A stretch of 64,000 nt of DNA from Myxococcus fulvus. Lineage in GTDB: Bacteria; Myxococcota; Myxococcia; Myxococcales; Myxococcaceae. Shown piece by piece: positions 63,482 to 64,000 of this stretch (the stretch's first letter is position 1; each line of letters opens with the position of its first letter). The notes below the pieces were generated by a model that made no database searches, was not told the DNA's origin, and saw only the letters and a program-made list of their open reading frames with translations. A program made the translations under genes and the position numbers. The stretch covers positions 496,001 to 560,000 of the forward strand of contig NZ_FOIB01000002.1 of the NCBI RefSeq assembly GCF_900111765.1, in the 5' to 3' direction.

Positions 63482-63543
63482 GCCCTGGCATGGCCAGGGC
63501 ATCATGCGGTACGAACGGGGCGCCCGAGTTGACCGGGTGCCCC
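63482..63543 (+). terminator. Two hairpins after pilA
   Basis: First stem: GCCCTGGC (63482-63489), loop ATG, GCCAGGGC (63493-63500), eight perfect pairs. Second: GGGGCGCCCG (63517-63526) with CGGGTGCCCC (63534-63543), ten pairs with one G-U wobble. Neither is followed by a T run, so they may act as attenuators or as mRNA-stabilising ends that keep pilA mRNA more abundant than the downstream gene. Confidence 0.5.
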
Positions 63544-63559
63544 GTGTCCGTTTCAAGGA

Positions 63560-64000
63560 ATGATGCGCAAGCTGCCCCTCGTGCTCATGACCGCCGGCCT
63601 GCTCCTGGTGGTCCTCCTCGCCGGCCCCCCCCGCGCCCCGCTCTACCTGGGTGACCGCCCCGTGTTGCCGCGCGCCGGTTTCCTCAAGGCGTTGTTCAAG
63701 GCGCAGCTCGGGCTCGTCGCCGACTACTTCTGGATCCTGACCATCAACCGCGTCGGCACCGCCCGGAAGATCTCCGAGTACCGCGACATCTACTATTACG
63801 CGGACCTCACCACGGACCTCGACCCCCGGTTCGCCAAGGTCTACACCTTCGCGGGAATCACCATCCCCATCCACCTGGGCCGCGAGGAGTACGCCAACGT
63901 CGAGGAGTCCTCGCGCATCCTCCGCAAGGGCATGGTCAACACGCCCGAGGACAAGCGCATCCACTTCCAGCTCGCCTACAACCTGATGTTCTTCGAGCGG
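63560..64000 (+). CDS. N-terminal part of a signal-anchored TPR-like protein after pilA (possible PilG)
   Basis: An open frame running off the right edge, 147 codons. It starts ATGATG (63560 or 63563) behind AAGGA. A membrane or signal segment (LPLVLMTAGLLLVVLLAG) is followed by LPRAGFLKALFKAQLGLVADYFW and helical sequence with TPR-like pairs (DPRFAKVYTFAG, ESSRILRKGMV and HFQLAYNLMFF). In M. xanthus the gene after pilA is pilG, of the pilGHI transporter group, so PilG is a reasonable guess, but I recall no sequence that proves it. The window ends inside the gene. Confidence 0.6.
   Translation, partial: MMRKLPLVLMTAGLLLVVLLAGPPRAPLYLGDRPVLPRAGFLKALFKAQLGLVADYFWILTINRVGTARKISEYRDIYYYADLTTDLDPRFAKVYTFAGITIPIHLGREEYANVEESSRILRKGMVNTPEDKRIHFQLAYNLMFFER

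Noticed and set aside
63550..63565. A second sigma-54 site in front of the gene after pilA.
   Set aside because: No TGGCAC/TTGC pair at the right spacing is present; the gene is more likely read through from pilA.

Overview
The window is high-GC DNA from a myxobacterium of the Myxococcus/Corallococcus/Pyxidicoccus type. The evidence is a type IV pilus cluster of Myxococcus layout (pilA, pilD, a second PilS/PilR pair, pilM-N-O-P-Q with three AMIN domains in PilQ), an SgmX-like TPR protein beside it, a CarF-type plasmanylethanolamine desaturase, an AgmX/GltJ-like zinc-ribbon/GYF protein, and many small lipoproteins. I see no mobile element, CRISPR array, tRNA or rRNA; this is chromosomal backbone. 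Names taken from M. xanthus are from recall, not from a search.

Layout. 1-6.4 kb: the tail of a probable MBL-fold/ComEC-like protein with DUF3006, an AgmX-like protein, a FYDLN-acid zinc ribbon, a 54-residue small gene, a cupredoxin-like lipoprotein, a C4 zinc-ribbon coiled-coil protein, RNase HI, a possible WapI-type immunity protein, and the RNase P RNA gene (rnpB, 5984-6380). 6.4-20.5 kb: ftsY, an M1-type metallopeptidase, envelope lipoproteins and PEGA proteins, a cellulose-synthase-like glycosyltransferase, D-Ala-D-Ala ligase, a CtpA-type protease and an alpha/beta hydrolase. 20.5-23.2 kb: ftsE-ftsX-envC cell-division operon (minus strand), in which ftsE has an in-frame TAG exactly at the Walker A lysine codon. 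23.3-28.8 kb: a DASS transporter, a myxobacterial hypothetical, carF, glutamate racemase and a four-repeat lipoprotein. 29-35.7 kb: tolQ-tolR-tolA-tolB without an adjacent pal, a class V aminotransferase, a Ppx/GppA phosphatase and a Spinster-like MFS protein.

35.7-62.7 kb is a 27-kb run of minus-strand genes: pilD, pilS2, pilR2, pilM-N-O-P-Q, a lipoprotein, a roadblock protein, efp, accB, accC, sgmX, an ExeA-type ATPase, tamB, tamA, a lipoprotein and an acyltransferase. It joins pilus assembly and polarity to outer-membrane biogenesis and fatty-acid synthesis. Divergent from pilD is pilA, behind a near-consensus sigma-54 promoter, followed by two hairpins and a partial gene that runs off the window.

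Most genes serve the cell envelope: peptidoglycan precursors (ddl, murI), division and separation (ftsEX/envC), outer-membrane stability and assembly (Tol, TamA/TamB), membrane lipids (carF, accBC, acyltransferase), secretion (ftsY) and surface motility (pil, sgmX, agmX-like). The observations most worth checking are the ftsE nonsense codon, the roughly 130-residue insert in PilD, the inverted repeat in the sgmX promoter region, the pilA promoter and post-pilA hairpins, and the uncharacterised small or repeat-containing proteins.
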